Of a DNA stretch of 64,000 nucleotides, positions 47,266 through 59,380 are shown in pieces. The stretch is from Tigriopus japonicus. Lineage: Eukaryota > Arthropoda > Copepoda > Harpacticoida > Harpacticidae. Location of the stretch: the NCBI GenBank assembly GCA_010645155.1, contig CM021318.1, positions 11,273,331 through 11,337,330 on the forward strand, given 5' to 3'. A program made the translations under genes and the position numbers. Under the pieces are notes generated by a model. The model did no database searches. It saw only the letters and a list, made by a program, of their open reading frames with translations, and was not told the origin of the DNA. The stretch's first letter is position 1; the number at the start of each line of letters is the position of its first letter.

Positions 47266-47935
47266 ACCATTTATTTACGGTGAGCTTCTAAGCCCAAAGT
47301 TGATGACAGAGTTCCATCGGAGTGTCCTGTCACGTAGCCCACCGGCTTCTCTCAGGGTGACTCGTTAGGCGGACTTACAACGAATTTCTATAATGGGGAT
47401 TGGTTATATCATGCGTCTTAAACTTACATTTTAATTTTTAAACTCAAAATGTCCATTTGAATTTTTTTTATTTGCTTTATCAAATTGGTTTATAGTGTCA
47501 CAATTTTCTCTATTCATCTTGTTTTCCATTGCAGTCTTGATTCCTGATCCAGGGTGTCCGCGGAACCAATGATGACATGGCCCGTTTGTTTCCGAAGTCT
47601 ATCAGGCTGGCCAATTTGGCTCTAAGGAAGCCAGTGAGCTCAAACTCGGGTTCATTTCTTTGACATCCAATCTCTCTTACAGTCAGACGTAATCACCAAA
47701 TCTCACAATATAGTTCAATAATTTAATATGGTCCTCACTGATCAATTCCGTATTCATTTTGACCACGATTACTACCTTACTCTAGGCACACGATTAATTG
47801 CTTTTCGATTTCCATGGCAACCCTGAAAGTGCATGTCATCCAAGCCGAGATTGTCATCAAGTGGAGTGGGTCTTCCTTCGTCTTCTTCTAATCTGAACGA
47901 GCATTTCCCGACCGATCGTTCCCTCTTGAGTGACC
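47266..47935. other. 5' flank of the TRAP-beta gene
   Basis: AT-rich, then more GC-rich near the start codon. No coding region supported. Confidence 0.45.
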
Positions 47936-48702
47936 ATGAACACTCGGTCGTTCTGTTTGTTGTTGGGCGTGTGGGTGTGGCCACTTTTGGTGCTGGGTGG
48001 TAACCAAGCTAGCACGGGCGGAAATGCGGCTAATTCGGCTCAATCGGGGGCTCGACTTTTGGTGGCCAAACAGGTGAGAGCTCATGATGGCCGCTTTCTT
48101 ATTTCAAAGTTCTCGATTGCTCATCTCGGGCGTGGGTTTCAGATTCAAAACAAGTACTTGGTCGAGGGCAAGGACATCGTGGTCAAGTACTCGTTGTACA
48201 ACGTGGGCGAGAGCGCGGCCTTGAACGTGTTGTTGAGCGAGAACGGCTTTGGCGAGCAGGATTTTGACGTGGTGGGCGGACAGATGAATGTGCGACTGGA
48301 TCGTTTGGCCGCCGGAGCCAATCACACGCACGTGGTCGTGGTCAGGCCTAAACGATTCGGCTACTTCAACTTCACGGCCGCCGAGGTCAAGTATCAGCCC
48401 TCGGAGGAGGTCCAGACCATCCAGGTGGGATACACGGGCACCGAGCCCCATCAAGCGCCCATTATCGCCCTCCGAGACTACGAAAAACAGTTCTCCTCCC
48501 ATATGGTAAAGTGAAAAAGAGCCACCAAACGGCGTCAGTCGCCCGAACCCGAGTCATTCATGGCCGGTTGATTGTTTTTGTTTTTTAGCTCGATTGGTTG
48601 GCCTTTGCCGCCATGACCCTGCCTTCGTTGGGCATTCCGTTCCTGTTGTGGACTTCCAGTCGGTCCAAGTACGAAGCCATCGCTCGCTCCAAAAAAGATT
48701 GA
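47936..48702 (+). CDS. SSR2: Translocon-associated protein subunit beta (TRAP-beta / SSR2)
   Basis: Exons 47936-48073, 48143-48505 and 48589-48702, all phase 0, give 204 residues. The ATG at 47936 opens a signal peptide ([18 protein letters not shown]). The lumenal domain has GARLLVAKQ, then [27 protein letters not shown], and a glycosylation sequon NHT near [16 protein letters not shown], followed by [13 protein letters not shown]. The last exon codes [20 protein letters not shown], the single membrane span, and a short basic cytosolic tail ending SKKD. It matches the family closely. TRAP is an ER-membrane complex beside Sec61 that aids translocation of some signal peptides. Confidence 0.96.
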
Positions 48703-49864
48703 GACTCACTCGAAAAGACGCGGAGCGGTCTGATGTCGCAATGAATGGATGTTGTTTATTTTTTTTTCTGCCGGTGGGTGGGCCGATCCCCGCTCGATCT
48801 TTTTCGGAACCCCCCACTGGATCCCCGTTAACGCCAATCGAGGGTGGGTCGCAATCTCGATCGATCTTGCGGCTGAAAATACAACCACTTTCGTTAAACC
48901 GAGTTTGGGGTGTTTTGCGTATTAGTATTGTGATTTCAAACTAAGGGACAAAGGTCAACACGGTCAATGTCTGCACCCGATGACCGAATAGCACGTTTGG
49001 TGCGTTTTTGATGACTAACTTCTGGCCAAAGGATATGAGACCGAATCGAATTCCGAAGAATAAGATAGACTTTTTTTACATTCACAAGAGACTTGAGAAG
49101 TTGCGGGTTTCGTGTTTGCGAAACCTTTTAGTTCCTAGTGATTTTACATGGCTCTCTCTTCCGGAAAGACAACTGTTCACTGTTTCCGTGTAGGTAACTT
49201 CGAAGCCCCCTCCCCCCTTCTCCTACCCGATTTCGATATCCCTCTGTTGAGCCTACTACGAAGACTGGCTAATAGGCCTGGTGGCAACACCAGATCTAAG
49301 AATCGCAGCCTTTGGCTGACCTTCAAGACCATCACACGGCTCGCCTATTCGTACAAGTTCCTGAACTAATCCTTCTTCCCCACATAGCTAAAATAGCATA
49401 GAAATGGTATGTTGCAGAATATCCTTGGTAATGCTGCAATTACACGACACGTGTTTTGTCGTATTTTAACGGCACTTATGTGATTCACATCACATTAGAG
49501 CTACAAATGTGTCACACTTCCGACTAGGAACATGTTCTAATTTTGTGTGATGTGAAGCACATTTTGTGACGTTCGTGTGCTAAAACGTCATGAGCAAGTT
49601 CGCCGTGACCAAAAACTCAAATCTCAATATAAGACAATATTCATTTATTTTAACTCAACAATCCAATTGCCGTGTTAAAAAAGAAGCTAGTGTCTCAAAT
49701 AGAATTTAAAAATAGTTGGTTGATCTAATTTTTACATTATGATCACATCTAGGTTGAATTAAGAAAAGACGCTTTGGTCAACTTGGCTTTTCGAACGACA
49801 TCGAGCAGTGTTGTCATATAGGTTGAATATCAGAGGTTATGCGCCCTGAAAATTAAAATTTCGA
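48703..49864. other. 3' flank of the TRAP-beta gene
   Basis: Probable 3' UTR followed by AT-rich intergenic DNA. Short inverted words (ACATTAG.. / ..AAATGTG..) occur near 49430-49580 but no element could be delimited. Confidence 0.45.
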
Positions 49865-50573
49865 TAGTGATGGGGGGCAAACAAGAGATTGGGCAAGCTG
49901 TACTGGCACAGTGCTTGGGCTTGCTGAAGCTTGGCATAGCTTGGGTGCTTGTACAAGTACTTTTCCTAGCTAACAGGTTTGCCAAATTTGTTATGAACGA
50001 AGAATAAACTTGACATCCGAATTTCACTAAACCAGGCTGATTCAGCTAAATAGGGCCCATACCTTTGAAAGGATGTATTTTTAAGAAAATTACACACTTC
50101 AATTCTCTTACATGGGGAAATGCAAAATATTTCGAGAATACTAAAAAAAGATTTGGCATTTTACTTTTTCATGCCGGCAACTCTGAGTAAACGAGATTGT
50201 TCTGGAAGTGTGACTTCTAAATCTCGGTCTTGATTAGCCTCAAAAGTGCATTCATGTGTGGCCTAGAACCGAAACAAAAAAAAAAACATGGTTTTGCAAA
50301 TGCTATCCAAATTGAAATATTTTTTTGTATCACTTCCACTATTTATTGCTAAATTATTAAGGTCAAAAGATCATCGAAAATGCAATTTGACATTTTTTCT
50401 TCTAAGTCACACTGCAAGTATCTTAACTCTTCAAAGAGCAACTGCCGGCAACTGCATCTTCCAATGTTCCTTGAGCTTGCCAAGTGTATTGGAGTATTGC
50501 CCAAGTAATGCTTGTCAACAACTTGTTCTTGGGTGTCTGTGATGACTCTTTACTTGCCCAAGTCACATCACTA
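49865..50573 (+). mobile_element. hAT-type MITE, TAGTGATGGGGGGC family, copy 1
   Basis: A 709-bp element with a perfect 8-bp target duplication AATTTCGA (49857-49864, 50574-50581). Left end TAGTGATGGGGGGCAAAC, right end (complement) TAGTGATGTGACTTGGGC. Subterminal regions repeat GGGCAAG/CTTGGGC. Near-identical to the copies at 52986 and 61343. Open frames inside are not transposase. Confidence 0.93.
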
Positions 50574-52985
50574 AATTTCGACTGAAAAAGTAAAAAAGAA
50601 GACATGAGAATGAAAACCAAGCAAAATACAAATTAGAATATGTCTGTCAACATTAATGAACTTGAAACTTGACTCTTGAGTAAAAGAAAACAGAACTGTC
50701 ATTTCAAATTCTTTAGTGGAAAGATTTGTCTGTTTATAAAAGAAACGCCATTAAAAAGAATAATGAACTAAATGAAGTCATATCATATGACGTTGATGAG
50801 TATGGAGTCTCGCGATTCAAAACGTGGAGTGTACACAGTACTAAGAGACCCGGTATATGTGGTAACTTCTTTTGCTGTTTATGGAAGTTTTATCAGTTTT
50901 TGAAGTTTCTTTTTTGTTTCATTCTAGAGCCATTTATTCTAACTTCAAATGTTGTGTTCTTGTAATGCACCGAAGTTGCATTGGTTTGTCACAACAGTGT
51001 TTAAAAGTCCACAAGTCTGAAACCTTCCCCAACTCCTTTTTTAGGGTCTGAAATTGGTCGCTCTGATTTGGTTGACGCACAGAGTTCCCAGCAGAGTGGA
51101 GATACCACAGCAGGCCGGCCGTGACTTTTTGTAGCGGGTTAAGGGCGAATCTGCAACAGAAACTAGTTGAAACCTGCCCAAATAAGTCCTAGGCACCGAC
51201 GTTTGTACTATGATCTTCCACTTGCTTGGGCAAGGTTTTCCGATATTCTTCGGAAATATCTGCTTTTCCACACAACTTATGGGCAACTTTGGTTTCAGTA
51301 ACAGCTGAAAACAAGGCAGACAAAATGACAACAATGGCCCCTCTTTAGTAAAGAGTCTTTACTACTCTAAGGGTTGACGGACCCTCTTCCTTTCCCTTTT
51401 TTCTCCTTCCTCATATATAGAGGGTGACTTATTTTGAAACTGAAGTAGACGTTTCAAACGTGTAATAACTTCAAAATGAGGCAAACATCTTGATGTCCTT
51501 AAAATTTAAGACTGTTTCTTGATACAATAATTAACGACTTGCTGTTAACTGCTGCCAATTACAAATCACTGGGAATGTACGAGAGGCATTCAAACTTAGC
51601 AAAGTGAAGGGCGTATTTTCAGATTTTCTCGACTTTCCATTACAGGTTATGCTATAAATGCTGCTTGAGGTCGCTTTTTTTGACTCTCAATAGCTCATTG
51701 ATTAACCAATCTTGCAAGTTTCAACACATTTCCGTGTTAGACGAGATGACGTTGAGCTCTAGAACGGAAAGTGTTTCTTTTTCCATGGACCTAAACTTAT
51801 ATAAAACAATAAAAGAAAAGTTGTTTCCCATTGAACTTCGAGTCCAAAAAATGCCCAGATGTCTTTGAGTATTTCGATACAAAACCAATAAAAACATTTG
51901 AAACACCATGTATTGTAAGTGAGGTCCCAGGTTCGATTCTCTTCCCCATCATTTCTCAAGGAAACCTTTAGACGTTAATCCACACCCATGAGATTGCCTA
52001 TGATGGATGGCTTTGCTGGCTCAACCCCCCAGACTTTTGATCCTTGGTCCAACAAAAACGAATTAAATAATACTGTACTGTACGTCTATTAACAACTATT
52101 ATCAACTCGAGTTGAAAAAGGTCAAATGAAAATCAAAGTCTTGAAATTTTTTCGAAAGTCATAAGTAAGTGTTCCATTTGCATGGAATATATCTCTTGGA
52201 CCAATAAATCATTTCAACAGCAATAAGTATTGTGACGAAAATAATCTTTAGACACTCCCTTTTACAAATCATGACAAATCTTGACTGCAACACTGTTTTT
52301 TATTTGGGAATGGTATAAATTTACCCGATACAAACAAATATTCTGAAAACCCAAAAAAATATACAAACAAAGCAATGGCCAATTTGTTCGCATCAGTACA
52401 GTACATAACACAAAAGAGACCAAAAATAAAAATAAAAATCTTGTTAGTTTCATTGCTTAGCACAGAACTAATTCAAATAATGGTCATTCATGTATTTAAA
52501 ACCAACCTTAGACCAGAACCGCTTTTGGGTCAAGGCCCACAAAATTTGACTAGTTTGCTCAGGGGCCCATCAAACAGACGTTGTTAGGCTCAGGGGCCCA
52601 CAAGTACAGTACTATGGATGGCTCGGGGCCAATTATTTGGCACTTTCCTCATAGCTCTGGGCCCATCAAGGCAACAGCCTTTCGGCTCACTTGTGGGTCG
52701 CGGCCGTCGCGGCTCACGGGTTGCCAATCCCTGCTACATTGACAAACAATAATGCACTTCTTAACGTTTTTCACAAACTTTCAATAAACGACAAGATCCT
52801 GGGTCTCCTGTAGATTTGTCCTCTGATTTCCACCATGATCGGTAACAATGCATTAGATATATAAGACATTCGGCGCTTTAGGTTGAAAAGTTTCTTTCTC
52901 AATCGAACTTTCATAGAAAGCGTGAATTGATTTAGACCTCTTAATTTAAATTTATATATGGAGGTTGCGTGTCATCAGTGTTCAC
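50574..52985. other. Intergenic region between MITE copies 1 and 2
   Basis: No gene supported. A B-box-like GGTTCGATTC occurs at about 51931 without an A box. A GGGCCCA-rich stretch at 52530-52735 ends in GGTTGCCAATCCCTG and resembles a decayed hAT element end. Confidence 0.45.
52520..52734 (-). mobile_element. Degraded hAT-like element end
   Basis: Read on the minus strand it starts CAGGGATTGGCAACC and contains repeated GGGCCC words, resembling the fragment at 15560-15620. The other terminus is not identifiable. Confidence 0.35.
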
Positions 52986-53692
52986 TAGTGATGGGGGGCA
53001 AACAAGAGATTGGGCAAGCTGTATTGGCACAATGCTTGGGCTTGCTGAAGCTTGGCATAGCTTGGGTGCTTGGACAAGTACTTTTCCCAGCTAACAGGTT
53101 TGCCAAATTTGCTATGAACGAAGAATAAACTTGCCATCCGAATTTCACTAAACTAGGCTGATTCAGCTAAATAGGGCCCATACCTTTGAAAGGATGTATT
53201 TTTAAGAAAATTACACACTTCAATTCTCTCACATGGGGAAATGCAAAATATTTCGAGAATACTAAAAAAAGATTTGGCATTTTACTTTTTCATGCCGGCA
53301 ACTCTGAGTAAACGAGATTGTTCTGGAAGTGTGACTTCTAAATCTCGATCTTGATTAGCCTCAAAAGTGCATTCATGTGTGGCCTAGAACCGAAACAAAA
53401 AAACCATGGTTTTGCAAATGCTATCCAAATTGAAATATTTTTTTTGTATCACTTCGACTATTTATTGCTAAATTATTAAGGTCAAAAGATCATCGAAAAT
53501 GCAACTTGACATTTATTCTTCTAAGTCACACTGCAAGTATCTTAACTCTTCAAAGAGCAACTGCCGGCAACTGCATCTTCCGATGTTCCTTGAGCTTGGG
53601 AAGTGTATTGGTGTATTGCCCAAGTAATGCTTGTCAACAACTTGTTCTTGGGTGTTTGTGATGACTCATTACTTGCCCAAGACACATCACTA
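52986..53692 (+). mobile_element. hAT-type MITE, TAGTGATGGGGGGC family, copy 2
   Basis: A 707-bp element in the same orientation as copy 1 with only scattered substitutions, bounded by a perfect 8-bp duplication GTGTTCAC (52978-52985, 53693-53700). Confidence 0.93.
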
Positions 53693-53729
53693 GTGTTCAC
53701 AAAATTTTGTGACTTACTCAAAGCCCGGC

Positions 53730-54604
53730 TGTAAACGTTAAACGTCCAAAGATTGGCTGAGAGAGGTTGCGTGGCCAAGTAATAACATTCCGTGAAAAAA
53801 GACATTGGGAGGAAAAAGGATATTTCTTGATTAGATAGCTCGAAAATAGTCATACCAATCATAGGCCAATGTAATATTTTGATTGTCAGTTGCGGTTTTG
53901 CACGAACAAAATACAATCCACGCTAATAAATTAACTTGTACTCATACAGTTGCTTGACAAACACAGAAAGAAAAGATTAGTATTGGGTTGAAAAGGCCAT
54001 CAAAACAATTATTGGATTTGCAAATCTGATTTTAAGTATAGCTGTACATTAAACGTTCCTTTAAAAAGGCATTTTTATCTCTTGGTTTTTATTTGACATA
54101 TGTACTACCGGCTAATTCTTGCTCATTAGGTACTACTTTTTTTTAAATTTTCTAGATTTCACCGTTTTTGACAGTCAGATCAGTTCAGACACATTGGTCC
54201 TAATCAAAAGGGATATACATAACGTCGTGGGAGAAGCTTTAACCGTCTTTTTTTTGTCTGGACGGGCATTTAATCTTTCTTCTTTCTTATAAGATAGGTT
54301 CATTCACCTTTTTGGGAAATTAATTCGATTTTTCCATGTTGCAAGTATTTTTTTTTCTTTTTTTCCATCTGTTGGGAACTTTAATTCATCTTTTTTTGTT
54401 TAATCGGTCAATTTTATTCGTCTTTTTTCGTCTAATTTGACAGTTTTATTCGTCTTAACTTCCTGTCCCTACTTATTACACTAATCTTTGTTGTGCTGTT
54501 CTTATACATTGATCTAAATGTATATGACAATGTAATGAATGAAATGGAATGTTGATATTGATCACGCAACCTCTCAGCCGATCTTTGGACGTTTAACGTT
54601 TACA
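53730..54604. mobile_element. Mutator-like MITE with 9-bp target duplication
   Basis: An 875-bp element with inverted ends of about 45 bp beginning TGTAAACGTTAAACGTCC and continuing GATNGGCTGAGAG...GTTGCGTG. It is flanked by a perfect 9-bp repeat AAGCCCGGC (53721-53729, 54605-54613). A 9-bp duplication with long ends points to the MULE superfamily. It carries within it a truncated copy of the TAGGGACAG hAT family (to 54471). It ends 125 bp before the Nse4 start codon. Confidence 0.78.
53925..54471. mobile_element. Left-truncated copy of the TAGGGACAG hAT MITE, nested
   Basis: The right end ATTCGTCTTAACTTCCTGTCCCTA matches the element at 36970-37886, and the interior (AACTTGTA...CACAGAAAGAAAAGA, then the Leu/Phe-coding AT-rich part) aligns with about 37245-37886 of it. 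The left end is missing. The start coordinate is approximate. Confidence 0.65.
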
Positions 54605-54728
54605 AAGCCCGGCCTTCTTCCAGCGAGTTCATACTTCTTTTTCAGAGGGCGCCGAGGCTTAACTCCGGCGATCATTGTGTTCATCATACCCGACGTTTGC
54701 CGGAATCTTTGAGATCCGTCCAGCCGCG

Positions 54729-55727
54729 ATGAACCGGTCCCGTGGCCCGGTGGGGGCGTGGGACAACGGGCTCAACGCGTCCGTGTGTTCCACCGCGTCA
54801 ACGCGCTCCAGTCGACAGGCCAAGGAGTCGCTTCGACAAGGTTACCGCCAAATCCGCGACGAATTGCGCCACATGGGTCGCTCCAATCCAGGAGGCGGCC
54901 CCCAGGCCGGTCCCACGGCCGCCCAACAACTCCATCGCCAAATGGAACGAGCCGAGGGATTGATCGCCGAGGTGGAAAGCACTCAAGAATGCGTCATGGA
55001 TGTCATGCTCTTCCGGGATTTTGCCGAATTGTGCCGCACTCAAGCCGAGAACATCAATCGGCGGGACGAGTTCCAATTCAACATGCCCGAATTCGTGGCC
55101 AAATTAGCCGCTTCGCCCGTCCTCAATACGACCGTATCCGACCAAGGGGTGATGCAGGGCGGGTCCGCTAATTGGTTGGCCTGGGGGCGGTTTATCCGAC
55201 CCTATTTTCGACCCGCACCCGCGCTCCGATATCTAAATGGCGCCCTGCCGGCCGGTTACACGCCCATGCCGGGCGATAAAAAGCGGGAACGAGCCGCCAA
55301 AAACAAACCCGGCACGGCTACGCGGGTTACTTTAAAGGTCAATGCCGGTCGAGCCGATGGCGTGGATGCTTTGGTGGATCGGGTGTGGAAGACGCTCAAA
55401 CGGGAACGTCGTCGACGGAACGCGCCGTTCATCGATCTGTTTGCTTTTGTTTTGGATCCGGAAAGCTTCGGTCGGACGATCGAAAACATTTTTCACGTCA
55501 CGTTCTTAGTCAAGGAGCGACGGGCCATGTTGGATTTTACCGGTCCAGGCCTGCCAAAAATCGCACCCCTGGATGAGGCGGGTCACGATTCGAGTGGTCA
55601 ACCCTGTCCCACTCAACAGGTCTTGCTGACATTGACGTGGCAGGATTTTGAGGACTTGCGCCAAATCTATCGATTGAAAAAGGCCGTGCTGGATCGACCC
55701 ACGGATCCACCCGTGAATCCTCTATGA
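54729..55727 (+). CDS. NSMCE4A: Nse4 (NSMCE4) kleisin-like subunit of the SMC5/6 complex
   Basis: A single exon of 332 residues from the ATG at 54729; the frame is open upstream but has no earlier ATG. The N-terminal half has helical QGYRQIRDELRHM and the kleisin-like MERAEGLIAEVESTQECVMDVMLF. The C-terminal winged-helix region shows PFIDLFAFVLDPESFGRTIE followed by NIFHVTFLVKE, then LPKIAPLD and LTLTWQDFEDL, the family signature. Nse4 bridges the SMC5 and SMC6 heads in DNA repair. Codon use is clearly more GC-rich than flanking DNA. An AG at 54642-54643 after a pyrimidine tract could be a 5' UTR splice acceptor. The family length is usually 300-400 residues, so it appears complete. Confidence 0.92.
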   Translation: MNRSRGPVGAWDNGLNASVCSTASTRSSRQAKESLRQGYRQIRDELRHMGRSNPGGGPQAGPTAAQQLHRQMERAEGLIAEVESTQECVMDVMLFRDFAELCRTQAENINRRDEFQFNMPEFVAKLAASPVLNTTVSDQGVMQGGSANWLAWGRFIRPYFRPAPALRYLNGALPAGYTPMPGDKKRERAAKNKPGTATRVTLKVNAGRADGVDALVDRVWKTLKRERRRRNAPFIDLFAFVLDPESFGRTIENIFHVTFLVKERRAMLDFTGPGLPKIAPLDEAGHDSSGQPCPTQQVLLTLTWQDFEDLRQIYRLKKAVLDRPTDPPVNPL

Positions 55728-55968
55728 ATCCCTTACTGTTTGTGATAAAATCTTGCGAATGCCAGATTTAAGAATTTGTCAGATCATAGAAACAAGAAAC
55801 GAAAGGCTTCGAATTTTAAATACATGGTGTCGGCCAGAACAGATCTTTCTTCTTTCCCAAACAAGTACCCCAAAATCTGGATTTCAAAAATTGAAAACTT
55901 CACCTTATTTTAATTAACACCGTGCTTTTAACTCGTTATTATTGAACCGTAAACTTTAGTGCCAATTA

Positions 55969-56513
55969 CAGTCGAATCTCGAAATAAGAACTCACATTTT
56001 AAGAAATTTTCGCGATATAGGAAACTTTTCCGTGCTGACCAAAATTTTACTACAAAAGAATTCTCGATATAAGAAACATTCTTTAAGTTTTGGCCTATTT
56101 CTCTCGCTTTAATTCGTCACAGCACAAAACAAAGCGAAGCATTTCCAATAGGATCAATGCAATGCTTCCATACGCTTTTAGGGTACCTTTTGCGCGCTTT
56201 TTTGGTCTCTCGCGCCTTGCGCCTCTTTTGCAAACAAACAACTTGCCCTTCTCAAGTTTCAGTCAAAAGAACGAAAAATTGCATTTTGAACCCTAAAATC
56301 GCTAAAAATTGTCCAACATGCCACTCAACAATAACTTACTTTATTGTACTATTAATTACAACTTAAAACTTAATTTATATTAATGACATTTAAATTCAAT
56401 GTATTTTTTATCGTTTCTTGAGCCAATTTTCTTGAGTCTCGATTCAACAAAAATCTCGATATAAGCAACATTTTGCCGCTGACAGAAAAGCTTCTTAAAA
56501 TGAGATTCGACTG
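55969..56513. mobile_element. pogo/Tc1-like MITE with TA duplication
   Basis: A 545-bp element whose ends read CAGTCGAATCTC and, as complement, CAGTCGAATCTCATTTTAAG, flanked by TA on both sides (55967-55968, 56514-56515). The word CTCGATATAAGAAAC recurs inside. Ends and TA target fit the pogo/Tigger branch of Tc1-mariner elements. Confidence 0.82.
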
Positions 56514-56946
56514 TATTCTGATTTTACTTTAATAACGAGCCATAAGACTCTGAATATGATGAAAAGCTATGGTGTTTCTTCTTGCGTATAGGCAATACAT
56601 AATTACGTTTTATATTTTTTCAAACCGAACATTGAAAACCCTATTCCAGGGCAATCAAATCGTTTTCCTAAGCATTCAAATGGTTTATTTGACGGAAATA
56701 ATGACTCAATGGGTACGTAATATACTATATAATTGGGGGGCTTAGAATATAGAATTTTTGCCTGACAAATTCAGTCTGAGCTACTTTCTTCTAAATGATG
56801 ATCTTGATCATCATTATTTTACGCTACAGATGCTCAAGGCCTCGTCTAGTAGGATCATAGTAATGATATAAAGAGGTACAAGGGTAAATGAGTTTGACAA
56901 CGAGTTCCTAGATTGTTGAGAATCTGTGTTGCAGATTTGGGATTTC
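56514..56946. other. 3' flank of the MaoC-like gene
   Basis: AT-rich. An ATGATGATCTTGATCATCAT near-palindrome lies at about 56795-56815. No other feature. Confidence 0.45.
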
Positions 56947-59380
56947 CTAGTACGTCGTCAAGTATCCACCTGAAATATATAGACCAAGTTACATTTCGAA
57001 GAACAACAAAAACAAAGTCCGAAGACAATGTGTTCGTACCTGTGTGCACCATATCGCCCGATTCCATGGACATAGTATTGAAGAAGATAACATTTTTGTG
57101 CATCCGCCAAGCCCAAATTTGAATCGTGTCTCCGGGAAAGAGAGGAGCGGAGAATCGAACCTAGCAAACGAAAGTTGAGATAGTTACAAGATAGCATGAA
57201 AAGACGCTTTTTTCCGATTACCTTGATCCCCTTAAACTTGTCGTCGGGTATTTGAAATTGCTCTTGCAAGATGTTGGCTACAATTCCGAGGGAGCAAACT
57301 CCATGAAGCGGAGGGTGCTTGTAACCAAACTTTTGGGCCAGATTAGGGTCAATCAAATAGGGATTGGTGTCTCCAGTAAGCCGAAACAGGGCTGCCTGCT
57401 ATGAAAATGAAGTTATCAACGTATAAATTGGGTTATCGAGACACACGCAAACACATCATTAGTAGAAGGAAAGAAAGAAGAGGATCAAAACAAAATAGCA
57501 AGCCAAAATCGCACCTGGTCCGCCGAGGTAGTGTGATGATGTTCAAAGGTGGGATGCTGATCTTGGAAGTAATTGTTGATGATTGGAACGGCAGTGTCAG
57601 AACGAGTTTTATCGCCGATGCCGCCAGCACCTTTGACGAAGTAACAAAACTGGTTGTACATTAGGAAATTTTCCTGATCATCCCGAGTAGCCACTGAAAA
57701 AGATGTACATTGCTTATCAACATTATTATTTCATTAACAGCTTTAATCCTTCTGGATTGATGAATCGAGATATATATACGCTCAGCCTTGACGGGCATTA
57801 CCCAATCGCCTTAGATTAAAACTTCCGCAAAAAAAAAAGAATTTGCGTCGCAATTGCCCTGACTCGTGACTTTCAGCTCTGTCTAAAGCTGTAAGAAAGG
57901 GGGAAAGGAAACCCATTTGTACTACAGAAAATACTACTAGTACACTCTTTCTTGCCAAAGGCCAAAACGGATGTCTAGTGCAAGCTGGCATTGCTCCAAG
58001 AATGACAGACTGACGTAGTCAACAATGAAGAAAGAAAAGAGGACTTCACCCAAACCGCCTCCGCATGACACTTAGTTTTATCGTCTTACCGTCGAAAATG
58101 AAAACGGCATCTTTGCCCTTATTAACAATGTCGGCCAATTGAATGATGGAATGCACTTGAGCTCCCTTGGGTATCGGGCGGTATAATTGGAAGTAATGTT
58201 CCCCATGAAGGAGCTGAAAATAAAGAGAAAGACTATTTATAAATACAAGTATAGATTCACGCATCACGACATTTGATTGACGCGTCAAATGTCGACGCGT
58301 AATAACCTTTTCCAGATGACCCTTGGACTTGAACCCCCCGTCAGAGCCAAAAATAAAACTTCTCACGTTATTTCGCCAAAAAAATGCACAGCGGTGCATT
58401 CTAGTCACTCTCAAATCGTCTCAACCCTTAAAACGAAAGTTGAAAGTCCAACGATGAAAGGGCAAAGTGTCATTGTTGGAGTCTGAGGGAATGAGTGCAC
58501 TGGTCTGATCAACATCGGGGGTCACCGATCAACTTTCAAACTCATCCCAATACACAAAACTACACTAGGCCCTACCGGACAAAAGCGGCTGACTTACTTT
58601 GCTGAAGTCGATTTGAAGGTCGTTCTCCAAAATTTCTTTGATACCCTTTTGCGCCGGAATGGTGCCAAAAAGGGGCAACACCCGAAATCCCTCGTCATTT
58701 TCATTGAGATACTGAATGGCGTTGGATCCAGTCTGGCCCAGAGTTTTGCCCACGGCTAAATGATAGAGGATAGTATCCAGCACCGAGTACGAATGGCTAA
58801 TATCTCGTCGAAGGCCAATCAGACGGCTCAAGCGATCCTACAAATCGATATAAGCGTTTAATTAAAGGGGTGGACTCGAGGGCTGGAACGAGCGCAAAAT
58901 ACATTTGCCTCCAACAAACGCGGTCAAATTGGACCGAGCCAGCCTTAAGTACAAACAAATCGGTCACAAAAAAAGAGTGACGCCATCATTCCCCAAGGAG
59001 GTCTGTGGACGGTTGCCAAAGGTTCTCGATTGGTTTGGCCCACGGCTTGAACTGACCTTTTCGGATCTGGACAACCAATCCCGGTCGTCGTGGGTCTCGG
59101 ATTGAAAGCCCGTGCCTCTTCCGCCTTTGGACCCGGACGAGGTTCGCGTGTGGGCCCATCGCTTGCAAAACCGAAGCCAATCGCGTCGTTGGCGGTTCAC
59201 GCCGCTCAACCATTCCGACGCGTTCAGATTGGCATCCGGCGCCCACAGGGACACCAGGACACGCCCATCACGGGGCGTGAACCCGTGAAAGGCCCGGATG
59301 GGCGGAGCGGGGCTACTCGACGAAGGGGCGGGACGGGCTAACCACGCGCGTAACGCCTGACGAGGTTGGATTAAGGCCAT
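56947..59380 (-). CDS. Two-hotdog MaoC / enoyl-CoA hydratase-2-like protein, catalytic His position substituted
   Basis: Minus-strand exons 59380-59057, 58837-58598, 58213-58090, 57693-57515, 57398-57222, 57160-57040 and 56969-56947 join in phase to about 395 residues. The start ATG at 59380 opens an Arg/Ala/Ser/Pro-rich leader like a mitochondrial presequence. An N-terminal hotdog (YSVLDTILYHLAVGK, LPLFGTIP, INDFSKV-like IDFSKV, LLHGEHYFQLYRPIP) precedes the C-terminal MaoC hotdog (LTGDTNPYLIDPNLA, HPPLHGVCSLG, FKGIKVRFSAPLFPGDT). This is the fold of the hydratase-2 part of peroxisomal multifunctional enzyme type 2 (HSD17B4). There is no dehydrogenase domain, no SCP2 domain and no C-terminal SKL-type signal (end TTY). 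In the GD-x-NP-x-H motif the catalytic His is Leu. The last exon is only 23 nt. Confidence 0.82.
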
